From: Cryobacterium cryoconiti
GTDB lineage: Bacteria; Actinomycetota; Actinomycetes; Actinomycetales; Microbacteriaceae
Length of the DNA: 64,000 nucleotides
Reading direction: 5' to 3'
Assembly: GCF_004403065.1 (NCBI RefSeq)
Contig: NZ_SOHA01000034.1
Coordinates: 120,382 to 184,381, forward strand
Part shown: piece after piece, positions 1 to 7,945 of the stretch
How the letters are laid out: every line of letters begins with the position of its first letter
Position numbering within the stretch: position 1 is the first letter of the stretch
The notes under the pieces: generated by a model
What the model was told of the DNA's origin: nothing
Databases searched by the model: none
What the model saw: only the letters and a program-made list of their open reading frames with translations
Translations under genes and position numbers: made by a program

Positions 1-1
1 C

Positions 2-445
2 TCGCCTGTGGACGCCTTCGGCGTTGGCACCTCGGTCGTGACCGGGTCAGGCTCACCCGCCGCGGGCATGGTCTACAAACTGGTCGCCCACCGCGATGAT
101 GCCGGGGAGTGGGTGTCGGTCGCCAAGACCTCGGCTGCGAAGGTCTCGGTCGGCGGCCGCAAGCGATCCGTGCGCCGTCTCGACGCCGCGGGGATCGCCC
201 GCGCGGAGGTCATCCTGATCGGCGAGGATCCCGCCGATGCCGCCCTGCCGGTTGAGGCCGAGGGCAGGGACCGGGTGCTGCTCGTGCCACTGATCACCGA
301 CGGCGTGATCGACGAGCGCTACCTCGGAGCCGCCGGCACGTCCCTCGCCCGCGCGCACCATGCATCCGTCATGCAGGAACTGCCGATCGAGGCGTTCCGT
401 CTCGGCCGCGGCGATCCCGTGATTCCGACCCTGTACCGGCCGTGA
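2..445 (+). CDS. pncB: Nicotinate phosphoribosyltransferase, C-terminal part (cut by window edge)
   Basis: The frame is open from the window edge to the stop at 443-445, so only about 147 C-terminal residues are present. The run DAFGVGTSVVTGSGSP followed by GMVYKLVAH is the conserved phosphate-binding region and following strand of the nicotinate phosphoribosyltransferase family. The enzyme converts nicotinate, PRPP and ATP to nicotinate mononucleotide in the cytosolic NAD salvage pathway. The active-site histidine and N-terminal half lie outside the window. The de novo NAD genes are about 25 kb away, so the two routes are not in one operon here. Family assignment is confident; the true start cannot be seen. 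Confidence 0.9.
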   Translation, partial: SPVDAFGVGTSVVTGSGSPAAGMVYKLVAHRDDAGEWVSVAKTSAAKVSVGGRKRSVRRLDAAGIARAEVILIGEDPADAALPVEAEGRDRVLLVPLITDGVIDERYLGAAGTSLARAHHASVMQELPIEAFRLGRGDPVIPTLYRP

Positions 446-471
446 TCACCCGGTCGTGAACACCCGGTCGG

Positions 472-762
472 TCAGGCCTTCATCTTCTCGTAGATGGCCT
501 TGCAGCTCGGGCAGACCGGGAACTTCTCCGGGTCGCGTCCGGGCAGCCACTTCTTGCCGCAGAGGGCGCGCACGGGCTTGCCGGAGATGGCCGATTCGAG
601 AATCTTGTCCTTGGGCACGTAGTGCGAGAAACGCTCGTGGTCGCCCGGCTCGATCTGCTCCTGGTTGATGAGCTCCTCGAGCTCGCGGTCGAGCGTAGAC
701 GTGCCGCCGCCTGCGCCCGGGTTGCCGGGCTCTGCGATGCTCACGCGAAAATTTTCAGTCAT
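472..762 (-). CDS. DUF3039 family small protein
   Basis: A 96-residue acidic protein. The C-terminal half contains CGKKWLPGRDPEKF followed by CPSC, giving a Cys-x(n)-Cys-x2-Cys arrangement that looks like a small zinc-ribbon. This matches the actinobacterial DUF3039 family, whose function is not known. The start ATG at 762 is preceded by TAGACT with a 6-nt gap, so the mRNA is probably leaderless. It is convergent with pncB, with 26 nt between the two stop codons. I infer no pathway. Confidence 0.8.
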   Translation of the reverse strand: MTENFRVSIAEPGNPGAGGGTSTLDRELEELINQEQIEPGDHERFSHYVPKDKILESAISGKPVRALCGKKWLPGRDPEKFPVCPSCKAIYEKMKA

Positions 763-768
763 GCTCCC

Positions 769-774
769 AGTCTA
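769..774 (-). promoter_or_regulatory. -10 box TAGACT of a leaderless promoter (DUF3039 gene)
   Basis: TAGACT on the minus strand ends exactly 6 nt before the ATG at 762. Transcription would start at or next to the start codon. No Shine-Dalgarno sequence is present. Confidence 0.55.
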
Positions 775-912
775 AAACAACCCGTGCCCGGATGGGCAGG
801 CCGGCCTGGTCCCGGCACCGAGAGTGCCCGTTCCGGTCGAGAGTGACCGGCGGAACGGGCGCACTGGCTGCGCATGCCGGCCGCTGGGGATGCCGCGCCA
901 GCGTCGGCTTCC

Positions 913-2487
913 CTAGGCGCGGACGGCCGAGGAGATCATCTCCGGACCGCGCCGCTCGAACGCGCGCGAGCCCAGCCACACCCCGACGACGAGGGTGAAC
1001 AGGCCCACACCGACGCCGAGGGCGAGCGCCGGGATGTTCCAGACCGGGTCCACGAACACGCCCAGAATGCCGCACACAAGCGCCGGGAGGGACAGGATGA
1101 TGGACCCCGCGAAGGTCAGGGATTGAATCAGAGCCGCGGCCGTGTCCGATGCCTGCGGCTGCACGAAGGGGCTGTCCCCCGGCTTGCTGGCCGGGTACGG
1201 GAAGCGGGCCGACGAATAGCTCGAGAAACCAAGCCCGGTCAGAAGGATGCTGGTGCTCACCCCCAGGATCGCCGGCATCACCGCCCAGTCGCCGTACACC
1301 GACACGCTGATGGCTGAGCCGGCCGCGATCATGGGGATCCCGACGAAGAGAGCCGGAACCAGCCGACCGATCCGGTCCGCGAAGCCCCGGGTGCCGGAGG
1401 CCACGTGCAACCACACGGCGGTGTGGTCCAGGGCGACGTCGTTGTGCAGGGTCCAGCCCAGGAACACGCTCATCAGCGGCACCGGGAGCAGCGCCAGATA
1501 GCTGATCGGAACCCCAGCGAAGGACAGCGGCAGGATCACGATCACGGGGATGACCGGGATGATGAGGACCGACATCCAATAGCGCGAGTCCCGGCGCCAG
1601 TAGGTGAGGCTGCGGGCGGCGATCGCGCCCATCGGGGTGTGCGGCAGGCTGTCGAACCATCCCAGCCCGCCGTAGTGGCGCACCTGGGCCTCGCGACCGG
1701 GTGTGACGAGCATCCGTGCCACCAGCGCCTGCCACGCCAGCCACAACAGGTAGGTCGTGACCGTGGCGAGGAGCAGCTTCAGCACGGCCTCTCCCCAGAG
1801 ACCGGTCGACGCGTCCCCGGGCGCGGCCCAGGCTGCCCCGAGGGGGGTCCAGCCCAGAATCGCCGCCACCCCGCCGATCAGATCGAGCCCGTACCGGTCC
1901 CAGTCGAAGTTGAGCGCCAGCAGCACGACGGGAGCGATCATGACCAGCAGCAGCACCCCGATGATGCCGGTGAATTCCCGCGACCGACGCGTCGCCAGCA
2001 GGAATGCCGCCACGGATGTGCTCACCCGCGACACCAGCATGCACGTGGCCAGCAATAGTGCGCCGGCGACGAGGGCGAACAGTGTCTCCCCCACCCCCCT
2101 GGACCAGGTCACAACGGTGCCGACCAGGACGACCGTCAGGACGAGCGCCGGCACGCCGATCAGCGAAGACAACGCCAGACCGAGAGATAACCGCCGGGTC
2201 GGGATGCCCATGGTCGCGAATTTGCGCGGGTCCATGCTGTCGTCGATCCCGAACACGAGCGGGAACAGCGCGAAACCGAGTACGACCAGCGACCCGGCGA
2301 CGATGACGCCGTCGCGCACGGCCACCACGTCACCCGTGAAACGCAGCCCCACGAGCACGACGAAGAGGCCGACAGCGAGAGCGAGCCCGTAGAGCAGGCC
2401 GACGATGATGCCGACGACCTGCCAAGGACTGCGCCGGAACAGATTGGCGAGCAGGCGGACCTTCAGTCCGAGAAACTGTGCAACCAC
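913..2487 (-). CDS. ABC-2 type transporter permease
   Basis: A 524-residue polytopic membrane protein with roughly 12 hydrophobic segments, beginning with RSPWQVVGIIVGLLYGLALA near residue 20. It starts at GTG 2487, inside the 3' end of the ATP-binding gene (25-bp overlap), so the two are translationally coupled and almost certainly form one transporter. The spacing of segments suggests two six-helix halves. The substrate cannot be read from the sequence; related actinobacterial permeases are annotated only as efflux or export systems. No frameshift is visible. Confidence 0.8.
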   Translation of the reverse strand: MVAQFLGLKVRLLANLFRRSPWQVVGIIVGLLYGLALAVGLFVVLVGLRFTGDVVAVRDGVIVAGSLVVLGFALFPLVFGIDDSMDPRKFATMGIPTRRLSLGLALSSLIGVPALVLTVVLVGTVVTWSRGVGETLFALVAGALLLATCMLVSRVSTSVAAFLLATRRSREFTGIIGVLLLVMIAPVVLLALNFDWDRYGLDLIGGVAAILGWTPLGAAWAAPGDASTGLWGEAVLKLLLATVTTYLLWLAWQALVARMLVTPGREAQVRHYGGLGWFDSLPHTPMGAIAARSLTYWRRDSRYWMSVLIIPVIPVIVILPLSFAGVPISYLALLPVPLMSVFLGWTLHNDVALDHTAVWLHVASGTRGFADRIGRLVPALFVGIPMIAAGSAISVSVYGDWAVMPAILGVSTSILLTGLGFSSYSSARFPYPASKPGDSPFVQPQASDTAAALIQSLTFAGSIILSLPALVCGILGVFVDPVWNIPALALGVGVGLFTLVVGVWLGSRAFERRGPEMISSAVRA

Positions 2488-4139
2488 TCCATGCCCTCCG
2501 CCACTTTGCGTCCCCCGGCCAGCTCGATGAACCGCTCCTCGAGCGTCTTCTCGCCTCTGACCTCGTCGATGGTGCCGGACGCCAGCACGGCGCCCTGCAC
2601 AATGATGGCCACATGGTCGCAGACGCGCTGGATCAGGTCCATACCGTGGCTGGACAGCACCACGGTTCCGCCGCTGGCGACGTATTTCTGCAGGATCTCC
2701 GTGACGTTGACGGCGGAAACCGGGTCGACGGACTCGAACGGCTCATCGAGCACGAGCAGGCGGGGTGAGTGGATCATGGCGCAGGCAAGCGCGATCTTCT
2801 TCGTCATACCGGCGGAATAGTCGGCCACAAGACGGTTGAGCGCGTCCTCCAGGCCGAAGGCGGTGGCCAGGTCGGCCGACCGCTGGCGCACCGTGACATC
2901 GTCGAGGCCGCGAAGCACACCGGAGTAGTAGAGCAGCTGGGCGCCGGTCAGGCGGTCGAAGAGCCGCAGACGGTCGGGCAGAACCCCGATGACGCGTTTG
3001 GCCGACATGGGGCTGCCCCAGACGTCGATTCCGTTCACAGTGACGCTGCCGGCGTCCGGCCGGAGCAGCCCCGTGACCATGGAGAGCGTCGTGGTCTTGC
3101 CGGCACCGTTCGGCCCGACGATCCCGAAGAACGATCCGGCGCGAACCTCGAGGTCGATCCCCGAGACCGCCACGGTATGTCCGAAGCTCTTCTGCAGTCC
3201 GCTGACGGAGAGAACCACGGGCGCCTCCGGATCCGGCGTCGCCGCCACCGGCACCGGGGTGCGCTTGCGCGGCACGCGTTTCCCCGCGGGACGTTTCGCC
3301 GACACCTCGGCGACGGATGCGACATACTCGTCCGACTCGTCAGGCTCGTCCGCTTCGTCAGGCTCGTCTGACTGGACAGGCTCGTCCGCTTCGTCAGGCT
3401 CGTCTGACTGGACAGGCTCGACACTCTCGCCAGACCCGACGTTCTCGTCGGACTCGACGTTCTCGTCGGACTCGACGGCCGCGTCAGCCTCGACGGCCGC
3501 GTCACTTTCGACCGGCTCTGCCGCCACGGTCACGTCGATCTCCGGCCCGACCGGGGCGTCCACTGTGGGGAGGGACGGAGCGCCTGCCTCCGGAACGAGC
3601 GGAATCTCGTTCTCCGGCGGCGCCGGAGCAGGAGACACCGGATCGGCAGGGACTGCCGTGGGTTCGGGGGCGACCGGAGTGAGCGCCGCCGCGGCAGCGG
3701 CAAGGGCCGCCGCGCGCTTCGCCGCAGCACGGGCCGCACTGGCCTTCGCCGCGGTCGCCCGGGCCGCGCCGGTCTTGGCGGTGGAATCCGACTTCGCTGT
3801 GGCTGTGCGCGCAGCCGTTGCCCGGGCCGCGGTCGCGCCGGCCGGAACGGACTTCGACGTACCGGCGCTTTTCGTCGGTGCAGTTGCTTCGCCGTCCGGC
3901 GTGACAACCGGCGTCTTCGTGGGCGTCGGTGTGGCAGCGGGCTTACGCGGTGCGGTTGTTCGGGCTGTGGTCGTTCGGGGGGTAGCCGCGGGGCGAGCCG
4001 ACGGCTTGCGGACCGGGGCCTTACGCACCGGCGCTGTGCGCACCTCGGCCGGTGCCGATGCCTGTTTTTCTGCGGATTCTGGCGCGGTCGCAGCCGCCAG
4101 CTTCTTGTCGGGCTCTGATTTCGGGGGCTCGGGAGTCAC
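2463..4139 (-). CDS. ABC transporter ATP-binding protein with ~300-residue histone-like and acidic N-terminal extension
   Basis: A 558-residue protein. The nucleotide-binding domain occupies about residues 312-545: Walker A GPNGAGKTT near 342, signature YSAGMTKK near 444 and Walker B LLVLDEPF just after it. Ahead of it lie about 300 residues that are not part of the ABC family. Residues 1-160 are rich in Ala, Pro, Lys, Arg and Thr, with blocks such as APVRKAPVRKPSARP and AAKASAARAAAKRAAA that resemble histone H1 tails. Residues ~170-275 are strongly acidic with repeated ESDENV and QSDEPDEADEP units. Start: GTG 4139, with TAGGTT 6 nt upstream (leaderless). The partner permease overlaps its 3' end. 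The usual family length is 230-310 residues, so this is an unusual fusion. Confidence 0.85.
   Translation of the reverse strand: MTPEPPKSEPDKKLAAATAPESAEKQASAPAEVRTAPVRKAPVRKPSARPAATPRTTTARTTAPRKPAATPTPTKTPVVTPDGEATAPTKSAGTSKSVPAGATAARATAARTATAKSDSTAKTGAARATAAKASAARAAAKRAAALAAAAAALTPVAPEPTAVPADPVSPAPAPPENEIPLVPEAGAPSLPTVDAPVGPEIDVTVAAEPVESDAAVEADAAVESDENVESDENVGSGESVEPVQSDEPDEADEPVQSDEPDEADEPDESDEYVASVAEVSAKRPAGKRVPRKRTPVPVAATPDPEAPVVLSVSGLQKSFGHTVAVSGIDLEVRAGSFFGIVGPNGAGKTTTLSMVTGLLRPDAGSVTVNGIDVWGSPMSAKRVIGVLPDRLRLFDRLTGAQLLYYSGVLRGLDDVTVRQRSADLATAFGLEDALNRLVADYSAGMTKKIALACAMIHSPRLLVLDEPFESVDPVSAVNVTEILQKYVASGGTVVLSSHGMDLIQRVCDHVAIIVQGAVLASGTIDEVRGEKTLEERFIELAGGRKVAEGMEWLHSFSD
3341..3412 (-). 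repeat. 36-bp x2 perfect tandem repeat inside the ABC ATPase gene
   Basis: Two identical 36-bp units (3341-3376 and 3377-3412) encode a 12-residue acidic repeat containing QSDEPDEADEP. A partial third unit follows. It lies in the acidic linker just before the ATPase domain and keeps the frame. Confidence 0.85.
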
Positions 4140-4145
4140 CTCGCT

Positions 4146-4151
4146 AACCTA
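4146..4151 (-). promoter_or_regulatory. -10 box TAGGTT of a leaderless promoter (ABC transporter operon)
   Basis: TAGGTT on the minus strand ends 6 nt before the GTG at 4139. This supports that far-upstream start and therefore supports the long N-terminal extension being translated. Confidence 0.55.
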
Positions 4152-4294
4152 CCAAGGACCGTCTGACATCGCAGAGGTCGGGGGTCATCCGCGCACACAT
4201 TTCTTCGGGGTCCGGCCACGGCCAGAGGGTCACGAAAACGACACGGAAGGGTTGCGCCCCTTCCCTCCTTTGGAAGCCGTAGGGTACTCTGGAG

Positions 4295-4400
4295 TTGGCA
4301 TAACGGTGTGTCTATACATGAACTTAGAAGTGAACCTTAGACAAACTCGGTACGAACACGAGTTTTCTCGTTCACTCGAATTCTTTTTGAGGAGACAATC
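4295..4400 (+). promoter_or_regulatory. AT-rich promoter and 5' leader of the nucleotidyltransferase gene
   Basis: The gap 4140-4400 contains no gene. Its right part is markedly AT-richer than its surroundings. A TATACA hexamer at 4313-4318 could be a -10 box. The ~75-nt leader contains a hairpin with arms ACGAG (4358-4362) and CTCGT (4367-4371) around a TTTT loop. GAGGAG at about 4388-4393 is the ribosome binding site for GTG 4401. Unlike many genes here, this one has a true leader. Confidence 0.4.
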
Positions 4401-5093
4401 GTGACCACCCAGGTAGTCATTTTGGCAGCGGGCATGGGCAGCAGACTGGGCCGTTCGCTGCCGAAGCCGCTCACAGAGCTCAACGACGGTCGAACGATCA
4501 TGCAGCAGCAGTTCGACAACATTGCCCACGCCTTCGGCAAGAAGGCGAAGGTCACCATCGTCGTCGGTTACAAGCTCGAGCACATCATCGAGGCCTTTCC
4601 GCAGGCATCCTTTGTTTATAACGAAGAGTATGACCAGACCAACACGTCGAAGAGCCTGATGCGCGCCCTTCAGGCATCCACCACCGGCGGCGTTCTGTGG
4701 ATGAACGGCGACGTCGTCTTCGACCCGGCCATCCTCGACCGCGCCGCGGCAATGGTCGCCCGTGACCAGTCCTTCGTGACCGTGAACACCTCCAAGGTGT
4801 CCGACGAAGAGGTCAAGTACACGACCAGCGCCGAGGGCTACATCAAGGAACTCTCCAAGACCGTCACGGGCGGCCTCGGTGAGGCCGTGGGCATCAACTA
4901 CATTTCCAGCTCGTACAAGGCCGTGCTGCTGCACCACCTCACCAAGGTTGCTGACCAGGACTACTTCGAACGCGGCATCGAGCTCGCGATCGAGAAGAAC
5001 AACCTTCTGGTCGAACCTCTCGACATCTCCGATTTCTACGCGGTCGAGGTCGACTTCGCCGAAGATCTCGAGCGGGCTAACCTCTTCGTCTAG
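4401..5093 (+). CDS. Sugar/choline-type nucleotidyltransferase (phosphocholine cytidylyltransferase family)
   Basis: A 230-residue Rossmann-type nucleotidyltransferase. VILAAGMGSRLGRSLPKPL at residues 6-24 is the nucleotide-binding loop with the catalytic Lys. NGDVVFDP near residue 107 carries the metal-binding Asp. The NTSKSL segment resembles the N-x2-S-L motif of LicC-like phosphocholine cytidylyltransferases. It probably makes a CDP- or NDP-activated alcohol or sugar in the cytosol for the wall glycopolymer genes that follow. Start GTG 4401 is supported by GAGGAG 8-13 nt upstream. The exact substrate is unknown; glucose-1-phosphate thymidylyl- or uridylyltransferase activity is an alternative. 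Confidence 0.75.
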   Translation: MTTQVVILAAGMGSRLGRSLPKPLTELNDGRTIMQQQFDNIAHAFGKKAKVTIVVGYKLEHIIEAFPQASFVYNEEYDQTNTSKSLMRALQASTTGGVLWMNGDVVFDPAILDRAAAMVARDQSFVTVNTSKVSDEEVKYTTSAEGYIKELSKTVTGGLGEAVGINYISSSYKAVLLHHLTKVADQDYFERGIELAIEKNNLLVEPLDISDFYAVEVDFAEDLERANLFV

Positions 5094-5102
5094 CGGTGCC
5101 TT

Positions 5103-5130
5103 TCGTAGGGCGCGTGTTGCGCCCCTACGA
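5103..5130 (+). terminator. Hairpin after the nucleotidyltransferase gene
   Basis: TCGTAGGGCGC (5103-5113) pairs with GCGCCCCTACGA (5119-5130) around a 5-nt loop, with one bulged base. It begins 10 nt after the stop codon. There is no U-tract, so it is at best an attenuator-type terminator. Its right arm contains most of the next gene's -10 box. Confidence 0.5.
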
Positions 5131-5131
5131 T
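5126..5131 (+). promoter_or_regulatory. -10 box TACGAT of a leaderless promoter (exporter permease)
   Basis: TACGAT lies 7 nt before GTG 5139. It overlaps the right arm of the preceding hairpin, so termination and initiation signals share bases. Confidence 0.5.
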
Positions 5132-5138
5132 AGAGCGC

Positions 5139-5939
5139 GTGAGTAGTTACGCGGAAGTGCGCCCTGAGCAGCGCACATCGTTCGCCCGGTATCGGCATTC
5201 CCTCTGGTTGCTCACACAGCGGGACCTTCGGGTGCGCTACTCGACGTCGCTGCTCGGCTACTTCTGGTCGATCCTCGACCCGCTGGTGATGGCGGGGATC
5301 TACTGGTTCGTCTTCACCCAGGTTTTCCAGCGCACCGTCGGCCACGAACCGTACATCGTCTTTCTGCTCTCGGCGCTGCTGCCGTGGATGTGGTTCAACG
5401 GCACCGTGTCCGATTGCACCCGCGCGTTCCTGCGCGAGGCGAAGCTGATTCGGTCCACGCGCATCCCCCGAACGATCTGGGTGAACCGGCTCGTGTTGTC
5501 CAAGGGCATCGAGTTCGTGGCCTCCATCCCGGTGCTGTTGCTGTTCGCGACTGTCGCCGGCGCCGAGCTGAGCGGGTGGGTGGTGCTCTTCCCCCTTGCG
5601 ATCCTGATCCAGACCATCCTGACCGCGGGGATCGGGCTGATCGTCGCTCCTCTCGTGGTCTTCTTCCGCGACCTGGAGCGGGCGGTGAAGCTCATCCTTC
5701 GCTTCCTGTTCTACGCCTCCCCGATCATCTACGGCACCGCGGACCTGCCCACGGAACTGCAGTTCTGGGCCGGCTTCAACCCGCTCAGCGGATTGTTCAA
5801 TCTGTACCGGGCCGCGTTCTTCCCCGAGCAGCTCGATTGGACCCTCGTTCTGATCAGCGCGCTGATGTCGTTGCTCTTCCTCGGGATCGGCCTGATTGTC
5901 TTCACGCGCACCGAGCGCGCGGTCTTGAAGGAGATCTGA
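5139..5939 (+). CDS. ABC-2 type polysaccharide/teichoic acid export permease
   Basis: A 266-residue integral membrane protein with six hydrophobic segments, matching the TagG/Wzm type. Features include the N-terminal cytosolic LLTQRDLRVRYSTSLLGYFW with its interfacial helix, and LLPWMWFNGTVSDCT near residue 85. It pairs with the ATPase that starts within its stop codon (TGATG overlap) to move a lipid-linked glycopolymer across the membrane. The start is GTG 5139, likely leaderless. Of normal length for the family. The polymer exported is inferred from neighbours, not from this sequence. Confidence 0.88.
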   Translation: MSSYAEVRPEQRTSFARYRHSLWLLTQRDLRVRYSTSLLGYFWSILDPLVMAGIYWFVFTQVFQRTVGHEPYIVFLLSALLPWMWFNGTVSDCTRAFLREAKLIRSTRIPRTIWVNRLVLSKGIEFVASIPVLLLFATVAGAELSGWVVLFPLAILIQTILTAGIGLIVAPLVVFFRDLERAVKLILRFLFYASPIIYGTADLPTELQFWAGFNPLSGLFNLYRAAFFPEQLDWTLVLISALMSLLFLGIGLIVFTRTERAVLKEI

Positions 5940-6685
5940 TGCCGGCACCGGTGATCACCCTGTCGGGCGTCGGCATCCGTTTCCGCCGCAACCGACGCGG
6001 CCGACGTTCGTTCAAGGACATGTTCTCGGCGCGACGGCGTCGCATCCGTCCCGGCGAGTTCTGGGCCCTGCGGAACGTGGCGTTCACCGTGCAGCCCGGC
6101 GAGGCCATCGGAGTGGTCGGGCGCAACGGCCAAGGCAAATCGACCCTGTTGAAGCTGGTCACCGGCGTCGTCCTGCCGGACGAGGGTACCGTGCGCGTAG
6201 CCGAGGGCGTCGCTCCCCTGATCGAGATCACGGGTGGGTTCGTCGACGACCTCACCGTGCGCGAGAACGTCTATCTGACCGCGGGTCTGCACGGCATGAC
6301 CAAGAAGCAGATCGCCGAGCGCTTCGACGAGATCATCGAATTCGCGGAGATCGCCGAGTTCGTCGAGACCCCCTACAAGCATCTCTCCAGCGGGATGAAG
6401 GTGCGCATCGCGTTCGCCGTGATCTCGCGGCTCGAAGAGCCCATCCTGCTCGTCGACGAGGTGCTCGCCGTCGGTGACAAGGCGTTTCGGGAGAAGTGCT
6501 ACCGCCGCATCGAGGAACTGCTCGCCGGCGGGCGAACCCTGTTCTTCGTGTCCCACAACGAGCGGGACCTGAAGCGGTTCTGCACCCGCGGCCTCTACCT
6601 CGACAAGGGCGCGCTGGTCCTGGACGCTCCCATCGCCGAGGTTCTGGCGCTCTACAACTCGCAATACGGGATCAAACCGGCCTAA
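5939..6685 (+). CDS. Polysaccharide/teichoic acid export ATP-binding protein
   Basis: A 248-residue ABC ATPase of the TagH/Wzt type: Walker A VGRNGQGKST near residue 61, the aromatic/charged FVDDLTVRENVYL loop, signature HLSSGMKVRIAFA, Walker B ILLVDEVLAVGD, and H-loop FFVSHNE. ATG at 5939-5941 overlaps the permease stop by one base. An in-frame ORF extends upstream inside the permease gene, but the coupled ATG gives the correct family length. It lacks the C-terminal carbohydrate-binding domain of Wzt proteins, so export probably does not depend on a terminal cap. Its 3' end overlaps the convergent HTH gene by 4 bp. Confidence 0.9.
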   Translation: MPAPVITLSGVGIRFRRNRRGRRSFKDMFSARRRRIRPGEFWALRNVAFTVQPGEAIGVVGRNGQGKSTLLKLVTGVVLPDEGTVRVAEGVAPLIEITGGFVDDLTVRENVYLTAGLHGMTKKQIAERFDEIIEFAEIAEFVETPYKHLSSGMKVRIAFAVISRLEEPILLVDEVLAVGDKAFREKCYRRIEELLAGGRTLFFVSHNERDLKRFCTRGLYLDKGALVLDAPIAEVLALYNSQYGIKPA

Positions 6686-6975
6686 CCCAAACGGCCGGCT
6701 GCGACATCCGTTGCCGGCACACCGTTTCCGCTGGGCGGCAGGTGATCGGCGTTGAACCCGGTGACCAGATCGCCCGGCTCCATGCCGAGCACCGAGGCGA
6801 GCCGAATCAGGGTATGGAAGGTGGGGTTGCCGGTGCCGCGGTCGATCCTGGCGTAATTGGACACGTTGAGGCCGGCCAGATGCGCGACTGCTTCCTGGTT
6901 GAGGGACAGCTGGCGGCGCCGGTGACGCAGACGGACACCGAGGATGCGGGATGCTTCTGACTTCGGCTCGGGCAT
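6682..6975 (-). CDS. XRE-family helix-turn-helix regulator
   Basis: A 97-residue protein. Residues ~9-65 form a Cro/C1-type HTH: RLRHRRRQLSLNQEAVAHLAGLNVSNYARIDRG is read across two helices, followed by NPTFHTLIRLASVLGM. No second domain is present. I chose ATG 6975 rather than the longer upstream frame because the HTH then starts at the usual distance and TATACA lies 6 nt upstream (leaderless). It is convergent with the exporter ATPase and sits in the glycopolymer locus, so it may regulate that locus; this is inference only. Confidence 0.75.
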   Translation of the reverse strand: MPEPKSEASRILGVRLRHRRRQLSLNQEAVAHLAGLNVSNYARIDRGTGNPTFHTLIRLASVLGMEPGDLVTGFNADHLPPSGNGVPATDVAAGRLG

Positions 6976-6981
6976 TCTCTG

Positions 6982-6987
6982 TGTATA
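6982..6987 (-). promoter_or_regulatory. -10 box TATACA of a leaderless promoter (XRE regulator)
   Basis: TATACA on the minus strand ends 6 nt before ATG 6975. It supports the short form of the regulator. Confidence 0.5.
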
Positions 6988-7063
6988 GGCGCGGACCGTG
7001 TTTTTCGCCAGAGGCGCAGGCTGGGCACGTAAACTCGACGCGAGACCGAAGGAGGGCACTCTG

Positions 7064-7945
7064 ATGGCCAGAAAGCCACAACCACTGATCTCTGAGACGG
7101 GCGGCATGCCGAAAGGCGGCCAGCTGCCGTCGGGAATCATCACCGGCTTCGACCGTGTGATGGCGATCCACCGTCCCGCCGTTCTGGCGCACATCCGTTC
7201 GGTTCGGCGTCGCTCACCCCACGCGTCGCCGGTGGAGATCATCCAGATCCTCGAGCGACGCTACCTTGCCGCCGTCACCACCGGGGGTGCTGCCGTCGGT
7301 GCGACCGCCGTGATCCCGGGCGTCGGGACGGGCGTCACGCTGGCCCTGTCCGGAGTCGAGACGGCCGGGTTCCTCGAGGCCACCGCGCTGTTCACCCAAT
7401 CCGTGAGCGAGGTGCACGGAATCGCCGTCGACGATCCCGACCGGGCACGCGCCCTCGTCATGACCATGATGCTCGGCCGGGAAGGATCCGATCTCGTGCG
7501 TCAGCTGGCCGGCCAGGCATCCGGAGCCGGAGCCCCGCGCACCGCCTACTGGGGCGAACTCGTCACGACCAGCATCCCCCGGGCCATCATGGGTCCGCTC
7601 ACCGACCGGCTGCAGAGCTCCTTCATCCGGCAGTTCGCCGCGAAGGGGGGCGCCAGCGTGATCGGCAAGGCCCTGCCGTTCGGCGTAGGGGCCATCATCG
7701 GGGGTGCCGGCAACCACATCCTGGGCAAGCGGGTCGTGCATTCCTCGCGCCTGGCTTTCGGCCAGCCCCCGTTCGGCTTCCGCCCGGAACTCGACCCCAG
7801 GGTGCGGGAGATCGTCGACCGCACCACCTCGCCTCGCCGCATCCCCGGCCTGGCCCGCATCCCGTTGGCCGGCCTCACCGGGCGCATGGGGCGTCGACGG
7901 ATGCCCCCCACGCCGGATCCGCAGGCCCCCGGGAGCGTGGACTAA
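7064..7945 (+). CDS. Conserved hypothetical glycine-rich, membrane-associated protein
   Basis: A 293-residue protein I cannot name. Residues ~70-115 form a hydrophobic Gly/Ala segment (GGAAVGATAVIPGVGTGVTLAL) and residues ~205-225 a second one (GKALPFGVGAIIGGAGN), suggesting membrane association or a glycine-zipper-like fold. The ends are basic; the C-terminus is Pro-rich. It weakly resembles EcsC-type proteins, but I cannot support that call. ATG 7064 is chosen because GAAGGAGGG lies at 7048-7056. Divergent from the XRE gene, convergent with the CDP-glycerol transferase (4-bp overlap). Confidence 0.6.
   Translation: MARKPQPLISETGGMPKGGQLPSGIITGFDRVMAIHRPAVLAHIRSVRRRSPHASPVEIIQILERRYLAAVTTGGAAVGATAVIPGVGTGVTLALSGVETAGFLEATALFTQSVSEVHGIAVDDPDRARALVMTMMLGREGSDLVRQLAGQASGAGAPRTAYWGELVTTSIPRAIMGPLTDRLQSSFIRQFAAKGGASVIGKALPFGVGAIIGGAGNHILGKRVVHSSRLAFGQPPFGFRPELDPRVREIVDRTTSPRRIPGLARIPLAGLTGRMGRRRMPPTPDPQAPGSVD

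Noticed and set aside
4230..5948. 572-codon minus-strand open frame opposite the nucleotidyltransferase and exporter
   Set aside because: Composition is rich in Glu, Arg, Asp and His as in antisense shadows; no domain is visible and the plus-strand genes are clear.
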